Shown here piece after piece: positions 43,407 to 51,758 of a stretch of DNA of 64,000 bases. The notes beneath the pieces are model-generated. The model saw nothing but the letters and a program-made list of their open reading frames with translations. It was not told the origin of the DNA and searched no databases. A program made the translations under genes and the position numbers. Origin of the DNA: Micromonospora narathiwatensis (lineage in GTDB: Bacteria; Actinomycetota; Actinomycetes; Mycobacteriales; Micromonosporaceae); contig NZ_LT594324.1 in assembly GCF_900089605.1 (NCBI RefSeq), positions 5,952,001 to 6,016,000 on the forward strand, in the 5' to 3' direction. Position 1 is the first letter of the stretch; every line of letters begins with the position of its first letter.

Positions 43407-45246
43407 TCTTGCAGACCTCTTCCAGCATTGTCTCCAGCTCGGCGGCGGTGAACGGCAGGCCGCGGACCTGGTTGTAGCCGATCGCGTCGACCAGATATTT
43501 GGCCCGGATCACGTGGGCGAGTTGGCCGAGGTTCATCTCGGGAATGACCACCCGGTCGTAGGCGGCGAGTACGTCGCCGAGGTTGCCGGGCATCGGGGCG
43601 AGGTGTCGCAGGTGGGCTTGCGCGACGGGCAGGCCCCGCTGGCGTAGGCCGCGGCAGGCCGCGCCGATCGGCCCGTAGGTGGAGCCCCAGCCGAGGACGA
43701 GGACGCGGGCGTCACCGTCGGGGTCTTCGACCTCCACGTCCGGGACGGGGATCGTGTCGATGCGGGCGGCGCGGGTGCGGACCATGAAGTCGTGGTTGGC
43801 CGGGTCGTAGGAGATGTCACCGGTCTTGTCGGCCTTCTCCAGGCCGCCGATACGGTGTTCCAGGCCGGGGGTGCCCGGGACCGCCCACGGCCGCGCGAGG
43901 GTGTGCGGGTCGCGTAGGTACGGCAGGAACGTGGTGCCGTCCTCACCGTTGGGGGCGGTCGCGAACCGCACCCGCAGGTCCGGCAGCGAGGCCACGTCGG
44001 GCAGCAGCCACGGCTCGGAGCCGTTGGCGACGTAGTTGTCCGACAGCAGGATCACCGGGGTGCGGTACGTCAACGCGATCCGCGCCGCCTCCAACGCGGC
44101 GTGGAAGCAGTCCGCCGGGGACCGGGGGGCGATCACCGCGACCGGGGCCTCACCGTGCCGCCCGTACAGGGCCATGTTCAGGTCGGCCTGCTCGGTCTTG
44201 GTCGGCATGCCCGTGGACGGGCCGGCCCGCTGCACGTCCACGATCACCAGCGGCAACTCCAACGCCACCGCCAGGGAGATCGTCTCACTCTTGAGCGCCA
44301 CACCCGGGCCGCTGGTCGTCGTCACACCCAACGAGCCGCCGTAGGAGGCGCCCAGAGCCGCGCCCACCGCGGCGATCTCGTCCTCGGCCTGCATCGTGAC
44401 CACACCGAACCGCTTGTGCTTACTCAACTCGTGCAGAATGTCCGACGCCGGCGTGATCGGATACGCCCCCAGGAACACCGGCAGCCCCGACCGCACCCCC
44501 GCGGCCACCAAACCCAACGACAACGCCTGGTTACCGGTGATGTTCCGGTAGGTGCCCGCCAACATCCGCGCCGGCGCCACCTCGTACCGGACCGAGAAAT
44601 CCTCCGTCGTCTCCCCGAAATTCCAACCCGCCCGGAACGCCGCCACGTTCGCCGCGACCAACTCCGGCCGGGCCGCGAACTTCCGCTCCAAAAACCGCAA
44701 CGTCGACGCGTACGGCCGCGAATACATCCACGACAACAAACCGAGCGCGAACATGTTCTTCGCCCGCTCCGCGTCCTTCTTCGACACCGCAAGCTCCGCC
44801 AACGCGCCGATCGTCATCGACGTCAACGCCACCGGATGCACCACATACCCGTCCAACGACCCGTCCTCCAACGGCGAGGACGTGTAGCCGACCTTCGTCA
44901 GGTTCCGCTTCGTGAACTCATCGGTGTTCACGATGATGTCCGCCCCACGCGGCAGATCCGCCAGATTCGCCTTCAACGCCGCCGGATTCATCGCCACCAA
45001 CACGTTCGGCGCATCACCAGGAGTCAAAATATCGTAATCAGCGAAATGCACCTGAAAACTCGACACACCCGGCAACGTCCCCGCAGGCGCCCGGATCTCC
45101 GCCGGAAAATTCGGCAACGTCGAAATATCATTACCCAACTGGGCCGTCTCCGACGTGAACCGATCACCAGTGAGCTGCATACCATCGCCCGAATCACCAG
45201 CAAACCGGATCACCACCCGATCCAACTGACGGATCTGCTTGGTCAC
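43399..45246 (-). CDS. korA: 2-oxoacid:ferredoxin oxidoreductase, alpha subunit with fused gamma domain
   Basis: A 615-residue protein from GTG 45246. Residues 1-190 are the gamma domain (VIRFAGDSGDGMQLTGDRF, NFPAEIRAPAGTLPGVSSFQ). The alpha domain follows, with SLGLVAAGVRSGLPVFLGAYPITPASDIL and the EDEIAAVGAALGASYGG loop. It is the standard actinobacterial KorA. It is upstream of and overlapping korB, so the two form an operon supplying low-potential electrons. The 5' half uses G/T-ending codons and the 3' half C-ending ones. Confidence 0.93.
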   Translation of the reverse strand: MTKQIRQLDRVVIRFAGDSGDGMQLTGDRFTSETAQLGNDISTLPNFPAEIRAPAGTLPGVSSFQVHFADYDILTPGDAPNVLVAMNPAALKANLADLPRGADIIVNTDEFTKRNLTKVGYTSSPLEDGSLDGYVVHPVALTSMTIGALAELAVSKKDAERAKNMFALGLLSWMYSRPYASTLRFLERKFAARPELVAANVAAFRAGWNFGETTEDFSVRYEVAPARMLAGTYRNITGNQALSLGLVAAGVRSGLPVFLGAYPITPASDILHELSKHKRFGVVTMQAEDEIAAVGAALGASYGGSLGVTTTSGPGVALKSETISLAVALELPLVIVDVQRAGPSTGMPTKTEQADLNMALYGRHGEAPVAVIAPRSPADCFHAALEAARIALTYRTPVILLSDNYVANGSEPWLLPDVASLPDLRVRFATAPNGEDGTTFLPYLRDPHTLARPWAVPGTPGLEHRIGGLEKADKTGDISYDPANHDFMVRTRAARIDTIPVPDVEVEDPDGDARVLVLGWGSTYGPIGAACRGLRQRGLPVAQAHLRHLAPMPGNLGDVLAAYDRVVIPEMNLGQLAHVIRAKYLVDAIGYNQVRGLPFTAAELETMLEEVCKNV

Positions 45247-45559
45247 GCCCGCACCTCGCTTCGCTCAGCGCCGTCGCAGGGGCGGCTGAACATGATGGTG
45301 ACCCCGCCTTGCCCGGCCACGTGCCCTCCTAGACGAGCTGTTGCCGCCGGCCGTCCGTCCCTGGGCTCGGCCCGCTCCATTTCTCACGTCAGAGCCTACG
45401 TCGGCCCGTTAGGGCAACCTTGGTCGAGGTCCGACGTATGGGACCCGATCTGGTTACTGTATGCCCGGATTTGCGGGGTTTGGTAGCGCTGCTCGTAATT
45501 CACATCACCGCACGACCGGACACGGGCCGGCGTGCGGTCGGCCCGGTACGCTGCCGACC
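45247..45559. other. Divergent intergenic region between korA and nuoA
   Basis: 313 bases that must hold promoters for korAB and nuoA. No gene or strong repeat seen; AT content is locally higher around 45420-45500. Confidence 0.5.
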
Positions 45560-45937
45560 GTGACCGGTTACCTCGGCTCGTACGCCACGCTCGGTCTCCT
45601 GCTGCTCGCCGCCGTGCTCTTCTTCGTCACCGCGTTCTCGGCCAATCGGGTGCTACGCCCTGGCCGCCCCGCCGAACCGTGGGGCAAGCGGTCCACGTAC
45701 GAGTGCGGTCTCGACCCGGTCGGCGGCGACTGGGCGCAGATGCAGATCCGCTACTACGTCTACGCGTACCTGTATGTGCTCTTCGCGGTGGAGGCGGTCT
45801 TCCTCTTCCCCTGGGCGTTGATCTTCGACCGGCCCGGTTTCGGCGTGACCACCGTGGTCGAGATGGCGGTCTTCGTCGCCGTGGTGGCGCTCGGCATCCT
45901 CTACGCCTGGCGCAAGAACATCCTCCGCTGGACCTGA
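45560..45937 (+). CDS. nuoA: NADH-quinone oxidoreductase subunit A, isolated copy
   Basis: A 125-residue protein from GTG 45560. Three membrane helices, the conserved KRSTYECGLDPVGGDW loop and the IRYYVYAYLYVLFAVE segment mark NuoA/Nqo7. No nuoB or other complex I gene follows; folP-like sequence begins right after on the other strand. In Streptomyces a partial second nuo cluster lies near korAB, so this may be the last remnant of such a cluster or a stand-alone subunit. Confidence 0.9.
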   Translation: MTGYLGSYATLGLLLLAAVLFFVTAFSANRVLRPGRPAEPWGKRSTYECGLDPVGGDWAQMQIRYYVYAYLYVLFAVEAVFLFPWALIFDRPGFGVTTVVEMAVFVAVVALGILYAWRKNILRWT

Positions 45938-45974
45938 CGCGGCTCCGAGGGGCCGCGCCGGAGCCGTCGTCTGC

Positions 45975-46844
45975 TCAGGCCAGGCCCCGGCGGGTCAGCG
46001 CCGGCGGCCGGTCCCCCCTGATCGACGCCACCATGTCCAGCACCCGCCGGGTCTCGCGGACCTGGTGGGCGCGGAACACCCGGGCGCCCAACCAGGCCGA
46101 CACCGCGGTGGCGGCCAGCGTGCCCTCCAGCCGGTCCGGCACCGGCAGGTCCAGCGTCTCGCCGATGAAGTCCTTGTTCGACAGGGCGACCAGCAGCGGC
46201 CACCCGGTGTCGGTGAGTTCGGCCAGCCGCCGGGTGATCTCCAGCGAGTGCCGGGTGTTCTTGCCGAAGTCGTGCGCCGGGTCGATCAGGATCCCGTCCG
46301 GTCGTACGCCGAGCGCGACCGCACGCTCGGCGAGCCCGGTCACCGTCGTGACCACGTCGGCCACCACGTCGTCGAAGGCCGCACGGTGCGGCCGGGTCCG
46401 CGGCGCGAGGCCCCCCGCGTGCGAGCAGACCAGCCCGGCGCCGGTCTCGGCGGCGACCCGGGCCAGCGCCCGGTCCGCCCCCGACCAGGTGTCGTTGAGC
46501 AGGTCGGCGCCGGCGGCCACGGCCTCCACCGCCACCTCGGCCCGCCAGGTGTCGATCGAGATGACCACGTCGGGAAAGGCGGCCCGGACCGCGGCGATGG
46601 TGTCCACCGTCCGGCGGACCTCCTCGGCCACGTCCACCTCGTCGCCCGGCCCGGCCTTCACCCCGCCGATGTCGATGATCTCCGCGCCCTCGGTCACCGC
46701 CCGCTCCACCGCGCGCAGCGCGCTGTCCGCGGCGAAGGTGGCCCCCCGGTCGAAGAACGAATCCGGCGTGCGGTTGACGATCGCCATCACCACCAGTTCG
46801 CCCGGGGAGAACGTCCGCCCACCGAGCCGCAGCGCACCGGCCAT
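45975..46844 (-). CDS. folP2: Dihydropteroate synthase paralogue, FolP2-like
   Basis: A 289-residue protein from ATG 46844, preceded by AGGAGG. VVMAIVNRTPDSFFDRG and SIDTWRAEVA, LNDTWSG and LIDPAHDFGKNT follow the DHPS barrel. The pterin loop, however, reads DIGGVKAGPG instead of the usual DVGGESTRPG, as in mycobacterial FolP2 (Rv1207), which is thought to lack DHPS activity. The role in folate synthesis is therefore doubtful. It lies divergent from an Rv1209-like gene. Confidence 0.82.
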   Translation of the reverse strand: MAGALRLGGRTFSPGELVVMAIVNRTPDSFFDRGATFAADSALRAVERAVTEGAEIIDIGGVKAGPGDEVDVAEEVRRTVDTIAAVRAAFPDVVISIDTWRAEVAVEAVAAGADLLNDTWSGADRALARVAAETGAGLVCSHAGGLAPRTRPHRAAFDDVVADVVTTVTGLAERAVALGVRPDGILIDPAHDFGKNTRHSLEITRRLAELTDTGWPLLVALSNKDFIGETLDLPVPDRLEGTLAATAVSAWLGARVFRAHQVRETRRVLDMVASIRGDRPPALTRRGLA

Positions 46845-46996
46845 GCCAGCCCTCCTGATCCCCGGTCGTCCGCCGGCCGTTCCCGACGCTATCCGGTCCC
46901 GCTCCGGCCGGCCCGCCCGGTACGGCGAGGCATCGAAACACGATCGGAGCGCTTGGAGGGCTCGCCCGATCCCGGCGCGCATGCCACGATCTCCCC

Positions 46997-47701
46997 ATGG
47001 GTCAGGTTCTGCTCCTCTTGGTCGTCGCGCTGACCGTCGCGGCAGTGGTGTTCGGAGTGACGGTGCTGGTGTCCGGACGGGATCCGGGCCTGGTGCCCAC
47101 CGAGCCGGACGGGCGGGCGGTGCCCCTGCCGGGCGGCCGCCCCCTGGACGAACTGGACGTCACCGAGGTGCGCTTCGACACCGCGCTGCGCGGCTACCGG
47201 ATGGCCCAGGTCGACCAGGCCATGCGGCGGGCCGCGTACGACATCGGCTACAAGTCCGAGCTGATCGGCGTGCTGGAGGCCGAGGTCGCCGCGCTCCGCG
47301 AGGGGCGGACCGAGGAGGCCGAGGCGCTGCGCCGTACCCGGGAGGAGGCCGCCCGGACGGATCCGGCCGGCGCGCCGAGCCCGGCCGGCGACACGCCGTC
47401 GGCCGTGGACCGCCCGGCCGACGGCACCACCCCGGACGCCGACCGTCCGGCCGCCGAGGCCGGGGTGGCCGCCGCGCCGGCTGCGGCCGCCGTCGAGGAC
47501 GAGACCGTGCCCGGCGCGGACGTCTCGGCGCCGGCCGGTCCGCTCGCCCCGGTCGCCGCGCCCGTCGACCAGGAGCCGGCCGAACGGCCGGCCGCCCTGC
47601 GTCCGCCGGCCACCGGGTCCACCGGCGAGCAGGCCGCCGACGATGCCGATGCCGAGGACGACCGGGAACGTGGCGGGGTGGTCCGGTCGGAGTCGGCGTG
47701 A
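46997..47701 (+). CDS. DivIVA-domain membrane protein (Rv1209-like)
   Basis: A 234-residue protein. An N-terminal membrane helix (LLLLVVALTVAAVVFGVTVLV) is followed by the short DivIVA-type motif (EVRFDTALRGYRMAQVDQAM) and a helix (YDIGYKSELIGVLEAEVAAL). The last 130 residues are Ala/Pro/Glu-rich and probably unfolded. It is the counterpart of Rv1209 in the folP2-tagA neighbourhood of mycobacteria. It probably sits at the membrane; its partner is unknown. Its stop overlaps the next start by 4 bases. Confidence 0.72.
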   Translation: MGQVLLLLVVALTVAAVVFGVTVLVSGRDPGLVPTEPDGRAVPLPGGRPLDELDVTEVRFDTALRGYRMAQVDQAMRRAAYDIGYKSELIGVLEAEVAALREGRTEEAEALRRTREEAARTDPAGAPSPAGDTPSAVDRPADGTTPDADRPAAEAGVAAAPAAAAVEDETVPGADVSAPAGPLAPVAAPVDQEPAERPAALRPPATGSTGEQAADDADAEDDRERGGVVRSESA

Positions 47702-48192
47702 CCGGCCCGCAGGGCGACGGCTTCGCCGAGGCGGCCCAGCCCGGTGCCGGGGAGGTCACCGCGACGGTGATCGTCAACGCGCGCGCCGAGCGGGTCTTCG
47801 CCGCGCTGACCGCCTGGGAGCGGCAGTCCGACTGGATCCCGTTCACCACCGTCCGGGTGGTCGAGGGGGACGGCGGCGAGGGGAGCCTGGTCGAGGCGGT
47901 CACCACGCTCGGTCCGGCGGTGCTGCGGGACGAGCTGCGGGTGGTCCGGGTGGACGCCCCGTACGAGGTCGGGGTGGTGCACTGCGGCAAGCTGCTGCGC
48001 GGCCCCGGCGTGCTGCGCTGCACCCCGGTCGAGCAGGACCGGACCCAGGTCGTCTGGCACGAGTGGTTCCACCTGCCGAGCGGGGCCGCCGGCCGGGTGA
48101 CCCGGCCGGTGCTCTGGCCGGGCTCGAAGTTCGGCCTCACCCAGGCACTGAAGAGGTTCGCCCGGCTGGTGGAGCAGGGCCGGCTGCCCTGA
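47698..48192 (+). CDS. SRPBCC-family (polyketide cyclase/dehydrase-like) protein
   Basis: A 164-residue protein from GTG 47698, overlapping the previous stop (GTGA). It has the START-like pattern: ATVIVNARAERVFAALTAWE, SDWIPFTTVRVV, a run of beta strands, and a C-terminal helix (FGLTQALKRFARLVEQG). Such proteins bind a hydrophobic ligand in a cavity; no enzyme residues are evident. Co-transcription with the DivIVA-like gene may indicate a lipid or envelope link. Confidence 0.75.
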   Translation: MTGPQGDGFAEAAQPGAGEVTATVIVNARAERVFAALTAWERQSDWIPFTTVRVVEGDGGEGSLVEAVTTLGPAVLRDELRVVRVDAPYEVGVVHCGKLLRGPGVLRCTPVEQDRTQVVWHEWFHLPSGAAGRVTRPVLWPGSKFGLTQALKRFARLVEQGRLP

Positions 48193-48238
48193 CCGGTGAG
48201 CGACCCCGCTGTCGGTGGGTTGCCCTACCGTGTACGGC

Positions 48239-48823
48239 GTGACTGACCTGGTGATCGGCGCCGACGGGCTGCCCCGCTGCGCCTGGGGGGCGAGCACCCC
48301 GGACTACGCCGTCTACCACGACCGGGAGTGGGGCCGGCCGCTGCGCGGCGACGACGCGCTCTACGAGCGGCTGACCCTGGAGGCGTTCCAGTCCGGCCTG
48401 TCCTGGCTGACCATCCTGCGCAAGCGTCCGGCGTTCCGGCTCGCCTTCGACGAGTTCCGGATCGAGAAGGTCGCCGGCTACGGCGAGGCCGACGTCGCCC
48501 GGCTGCTCGCCGACACCGGGATCGTGCGCAACCGGGCCAAGGTCGAGGCGGCCATCGCCAACGCCCGGGCCGCCCTTGAGCTGCCCGACGGCCTCTCCGC
48601 GCTGCTCTGGTCGTACGCGCCGCCACCCCGGCCGGCCCGGCCGGGGTCGTTCGCCGAGGTGCCGGCGCTCACCCCGGAATCCACCGCGCTGGCCAAGGCG
48701 CTCAAGAAGCGCGGCTTCCGCTTCGTCGGCCCCACCACGGCGTACGCGCTGATGCAGGCCACCGGAATGGTGGACGACCATCTCGCCGACTGCCACGTCG
48801 GCGCCGAGCCGGCGCGGGCGTGA
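48239..48823 (+). CDS. tag: DNA-3-methyladenine glycosylase I
   Basis: A 194-residue protein from GTG 48239. It has RCAWG, YHDREWGRP, ALYERLTLEAFQSGLSWLTI, LRKRPAF, FRFVGPTTAYALMQATGMV and a terminal DDHLADC. The Cys and His pairs at both ends make the zinc snap of TagI. It removes 3-methyladenine from alkylated DNA. In mycobacteria the equivalent tagA lies in the same neighbourhood. Confidence 0.93.
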   Translation: MTDLVIGADGLPRCAWGASTPDYAVYHDREWGRPLRGDDALYERLTLEAFQSGLSWLTILRKRPAFRLAFDEFRIEKVAGYGEADVARLLADTGIVRNRAKVEAAIANARAALELPDGLSALLWSYAPPPRPARPGSFAEVPALTPESTALAKALKKRGFRFVGPTTAYALMQATGMVDDHLADCHVGAEPARA

Positions 48824-48885
48824 CCTGAACGGCGTCCGGCGGATGTGCCGGCACCGGCACCCGCCGGGCGTGGTGGGATTGGACC

Positions 48886-49506
48886 ATGACCGACACCGTG
48901 CTCCGGACGAGCGGGACGATCGACGGCACCACGACCGGCGCCTGGGCGGTGCTGCTGCCCGCCGAGCGGTACGAGGCCGAGCGGCTGGTGCACCACGACA
49001 CGCTGGAGCTGACCGGGCTGGACGACGCGGTCCGGCCCCGCCCCGGTGACCTGGTCGCGGTGCTGGTCGACGAGCCGCTGCGGCTGGTGGCGCTCGGCCG
49101 GGTCGCCCTGGCCACCACGGAGACCCGGGAGGATCCGGACGACCCGCAGTCCGATGCCGGGCCGGGGACGCTCGTGGTGTCGTACACCCGGCGGGCGCTC
49201 GACGAGCCGGTGCCGGTCGACGGGCTGGCCCTCGACGGGCCGGTGACCGGGCTCGACGAGGCGGTCTGGCGGAAGTTGGCCGACCGGCTCGGCCCGCCCC
49301 CGGCCCGCCGGTCCTGGCTGGTCAGCCTCGACCTGCCGATCGAGGCGGCCTCGCCGGCCGAGGCGGTCCGGATCTTCTGGTCGTACGTGCAGGAGCTGGG
49401 CCCCCGGGAGCTGCCCGCCTTCGTCTCGCCCAGCGGCGACGAGCTGGCCATGCAGGCTTTCGTGCTCGGGGTCGAGGCCAACCAGGACCCGGAAGAGGAC
49501 GACTGA
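48886..49506 (+). CDS. Conserved hypothetical actinobacterial protein
   Basis: A 206-residue acidic protein without signal peptide or membrane helix. Residues 10-110 are beta-rich (AVLLPAERYEAERLVHHD, DLVAVLVDEPLRLVALGRVAL), and a helical end follows (AVRIFWSYVQELGPRELPAF). I recognise no function. It ends convergently with the enoyl-CoA hydratase gene, with an inverted repeat between. Confidence 0.65.
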   Translation: MTDTVLRTSGTIDGTTTGAWAVLLPAERYEAERLVHHDTLELTGLDDAVRPRPGDLVAVLVDEPLRLVALGRVALATTETREDPDDPQSDAGPGTLVVSYTRRALDEPVPVDGLALDGPVTGLDEAVWRKLADRLGPPPARRSWLVSLDLPIEAASPAEAVRIFWSYVQELGPRELPAFVSPSGDELAMQAFVLGVEANQDPEEDD

Positions 49507-49551
49507 GTCTGCCCCGCCCCGCCCGCCACCACGGGCACAGTTCGCCCGTTT

Positions 49552-49598
49552 CCTGGAAATAGTGGCTACCCATGCCGGAAATGGCCACTATCTCCAGG
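49552..49598. repeat. 15-bp inverted repeat between convergent genes
   Basis: cctggaaatagtggc at 49552-49566 pairs with gccactatctccagg at 49584-49598 with one mismatch. It is AT-richer than the surroundings. Likely a bidirectional terminator; it could also be a dispersed palindromic repeat. Confidence 0.6.
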
Positions 49599-49644
49599 AC
49601 GATGTGCGGATCTTGAGCGGCGCGCGGCGGCGGCGTACGACGGG

Positions 49645-50436
49645 TCAGCGGCCGGCGAAGGTCGGCTTCTGCTTGTTGACGAAGGCCATGGTGGCCGCCT
49701 TGTGGTCGGCGGTGGCACCGCAGATCGACTGCGCCTGTGCCTCGGCGGCGAGCGCGTCGGCGAGGGTGCCGGCGTCGGCGATGGAGAGCTGCCGCTTGAT
49801 CGCCCCGTACGCGACGGTGGGGCCGGCGGCGAGCCGGGCGGCCAGCTCCTGGGCGGTCGGCAGCACCTGCTCGTCGTCGTCCATCAGGCGGGTGAGCAGG
49901 CCGAGTCGGCTGGCCTCCTCGGCGCCCACCGGCTCGGCGAGCATCAGCAGCTCGACGGCCTTGGCGTGGCCGACCAGCCGGGGCAGCGTCCAGGAGGCGC
50001 CGGTGTCGGCGGCGAGCCCGACCCCGGCGAAGGCCATCAGGAACCTGGTCTTCGGGCCGCCGATCCGGAAGTCGGCGAGGAACGCCAGCGACGCGCCCGC
50101 CCCGGCGGCCATGCCCCGCACCGCGGCGACCACCGGCTTGGGCAGGTTGGCCAGCCGGGCGGCGATCGGGTTGTAGTGGGCGTGCACGGTGGCCAGCGGG
50201 TCGGCCTCGCCGGACTCCAGGGTCTGCACGTGCTCCCGCAGGTCCTGCCCGGCGCTGAACGAGCCGCCCGCGCCGGCCAGCACGACGGCCCGGCAGGAGC
50301 GGTCGGTCTCCAGGTCGGCCAGGGTGTCGCGGAGCGCCTCCTTGAGCGCGACGTCGAGCGAGTTCATCGCCGTCGGGCGGTTCAGTGTCAGGGTGACGAC
50401 GGCGTCGGTGCGGTCGACGAGCAGCGGCTCGGTCAC
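49645..50436 (-). CDS. Enoyl-CoA hydratase/isomerase family protein
   Basis: A 263-residue crotonase. It shows the oxyanion-hole segments GAGGSFSAGQDLREH and KPVVAAVRGMAAGAGASLAFLADFRIG and the AFAGVGLAADTGASW helix; the Asp/Gly pattern is closer to PaaG-type ring isomerases than to classic hydratases with two Glu residues. GTG start. It follows a PaaX-type regulator by 3 bases, so phenylacetyl-CoA or a related substrate is plausible, but no other paa gene is near. Confidence 0.85.
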   Translation of the reverse strand: MTEPLLVDRTDAVVTLTLNRPTAMNSLDVALKEALRDTLADLETDRSCRAVVLAGAGGSFSAGQDLREHVQTLESGEADPLATVHAHYNPIAARLANLPKPVVAAVRGMAAGAGASLAFLADFRIGGPKTRFLMAFAGVGLAADTGASWTLPRLVGHAKAVELLMLAEPVGAEEASRLGLLTRLMDDDEQVLPTAQELAARLAAGPTVAYGAIKRQLSIADAGTLADALAAEAQAQSICGATADHKAATMAFVNKQKPTFAGR

Positions 50437-50439
50437 GTT

Positions 50440-51258
50440 CTAACGACCCTTCTGTCGGGCGAGGCGGTTGTTGTTGTCGAGGCACAGCTCGACGTACCGG
50501 TCGGCGGCCGGCCGGAGCCGGGCCGCGTGCCGGTCGAAGAAGCTGGCCGCGCTGGCGCCCGACCAGCGCTCGGGGAGCAGCGCCGGGGGCAGCTGCGGGT
50601 CCCGGAAGAGGAAGGTACGCCACGCGTGCACGAGCCGGAACCGGGCCGCGTACGCGTCCTCGTCGCTGCTGCGCGCGGTGACGCCGGACAGGAGGGGCTT
50701 CTGCTGGGTGACGAACCGCTCGTACGCCCGGCCGATCTCGGCCAGGTCCCAGGCGCGGCGGACCACCCCCATCGCGCCGGGGGTGCCGGCGGCGTGGGCG
50801 GCGGTGAACCGCTCGTAGTGCACGCCCGCCTCGGCGAGCAGCACGTCCACGTCCTCACCCGGCCGGGTGGCCACCCAGGTGCAGTCGTCGAGCGTGCCGT
50901 AACCGAGGAAGGTCAGGTTGGCGGCGAGCCGTTGCCGGTCCCGTCGGGAGGCGGGGGCCTCCAGCACGAGCAGATCGAACCGGCCGTCCCAGCTGTGCCG
51001 GCCGGTGCGGTAGATCCGGGCCGCCGCCTCGTCGAGTCGGCGAGCCGCCTTGGGTGTGATCGAATATCCCGGTCCGGAGGCGAGCCGGAGGGGTTCGAGC
51101 CAGCCCTGCCGGACCATCCGGGATACTGCGGTGCGTACCGCCGGTGGGGCGATTCCCAACGGCGCCAGCAGCTTGACCAGGGCGGCGACCGGTGCCCGCC
51201 CGCCCCTGGCCCGGAGGTGGTCGCCGTACAGGTCGAAGAGTGCCGACCGTGCCTGCAT
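50440..51258 (-). CDS. PaaX-family transcriptional repressor
   Basis: A 272-residue protein. Its N-terminal winged helix reads VAALVKLLAPLGIAPPAVRTAVSRMVRQGWLEP split over two helices, followed by the PaaX middle domain (HSWDGRFDLLVLEAPASRRD) and the C-terminal helical domain with RFRLVHAWRTFLFRDPQLPP. PaaX proteins repress phenylacetate genes and release DNA on binding phenylacetyl-CoA. Here it shares an operon with one crotonase. Confidence 0.88.
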   Translation of the reverse strand: MQARSALFDLYGDHLRARGGRAPVAALVKLLAPLGIAPPAVRTAVSRMVRQGWLEPLRLASGPGYSITPKAARRLDEAAARIYRTGRHSWDGRFDLLVLEAPASRRDRQRLAANLTFLGYGTLDDCTWVATRPGEDVDVLLAEAGVHYERFTAAHAAGTPGAMGVVRRAWDLAEIGRAYERFVTQQKPLLSGVTARSSDEDAYAARFRLVHAWRTFLFRDPQLPPALLPERWSGASAASFFDRHAARLRPAADRYVELCLDNNNRLARQKGR

Positions 51259-51447
51259 GACCGCACATTGTGACAGGCCTACCCAAGATATGCTAGGCGC
51301 TGTTATACCAATGCTGCTTCGGTTTGGGTCCGGCGGTGTTCATCAGGGAAAATCGTTGGTCGACGCCCCCGTGATGGTTGCGGTGGCTATGGCGAAGTGG
51401 CTGTGGGGCAACCCACCGACCCTGGTGTAGGTCTGAGGGGAGACAAC

Positions 51448-51615
51448 ATGGCGGCGATGAAGCCGCGGACGGGCGACGGTCCGCTGGAAGTCACCAAGGA
51501 GGGCCGGGGCATCGTCATGCGGGTCCCGCTGGAGGGCGGTGGCCGGCTCGTCGTCGAGATGACTCCCGACGAGGCCACCGCGCTGGGTGACGCGCTGAAG
51601 GCGGCCGCCGGCTGA
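51448..51615 (+). CDS. DUF3117 small conserved protein (Rv1211-like)
   Basis: A 55-residue protein from ATG 51448, with GGGGAG about 7 bases upstream. The sequence MAAMKPRTGDGPLEVTKEG, then IVMRVPLEGGGRLVVEM and PDEATALGDAL, is the DUF3117 family, nearly invariant across actinobacteria. Function is unknown. Mycobacterial Rv1211 lies beside tagA, as here after an insertion of four genes. A strong terminator follows. Confidence 0.88.
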   Translation: MAAMKPRTGDGPLEVTKEGRGIVMRVPLEGGGRLVVEMTPDEATALGDALKAAAG

Positions 51616-51660
51616 TCGAGGAGCGGTTCGCGCGGCACGCGTCGCGCGAACGGTTCGTTC

Positions 51661-51700
51661 GTCCCTGAGCCACCGGCGGCGCTGGTGGCTCAGGGACTTT
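51661..51700 (+). terminator. Rho-independent terminator after the DUF3117 gene
   Basis: gtccctgagccacc pairs perfectly with ggtggctcagggac over a 9-base loop, followed by TTT. The best intrinsic terminator in the window. Confidence 0.85.
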
Positions 51701-51758
51701 GCCGGCCGAGGAGCGGCGAATAGTCCCGCTCTGAGAACTTTCGGAGGTACGGTCCAGC

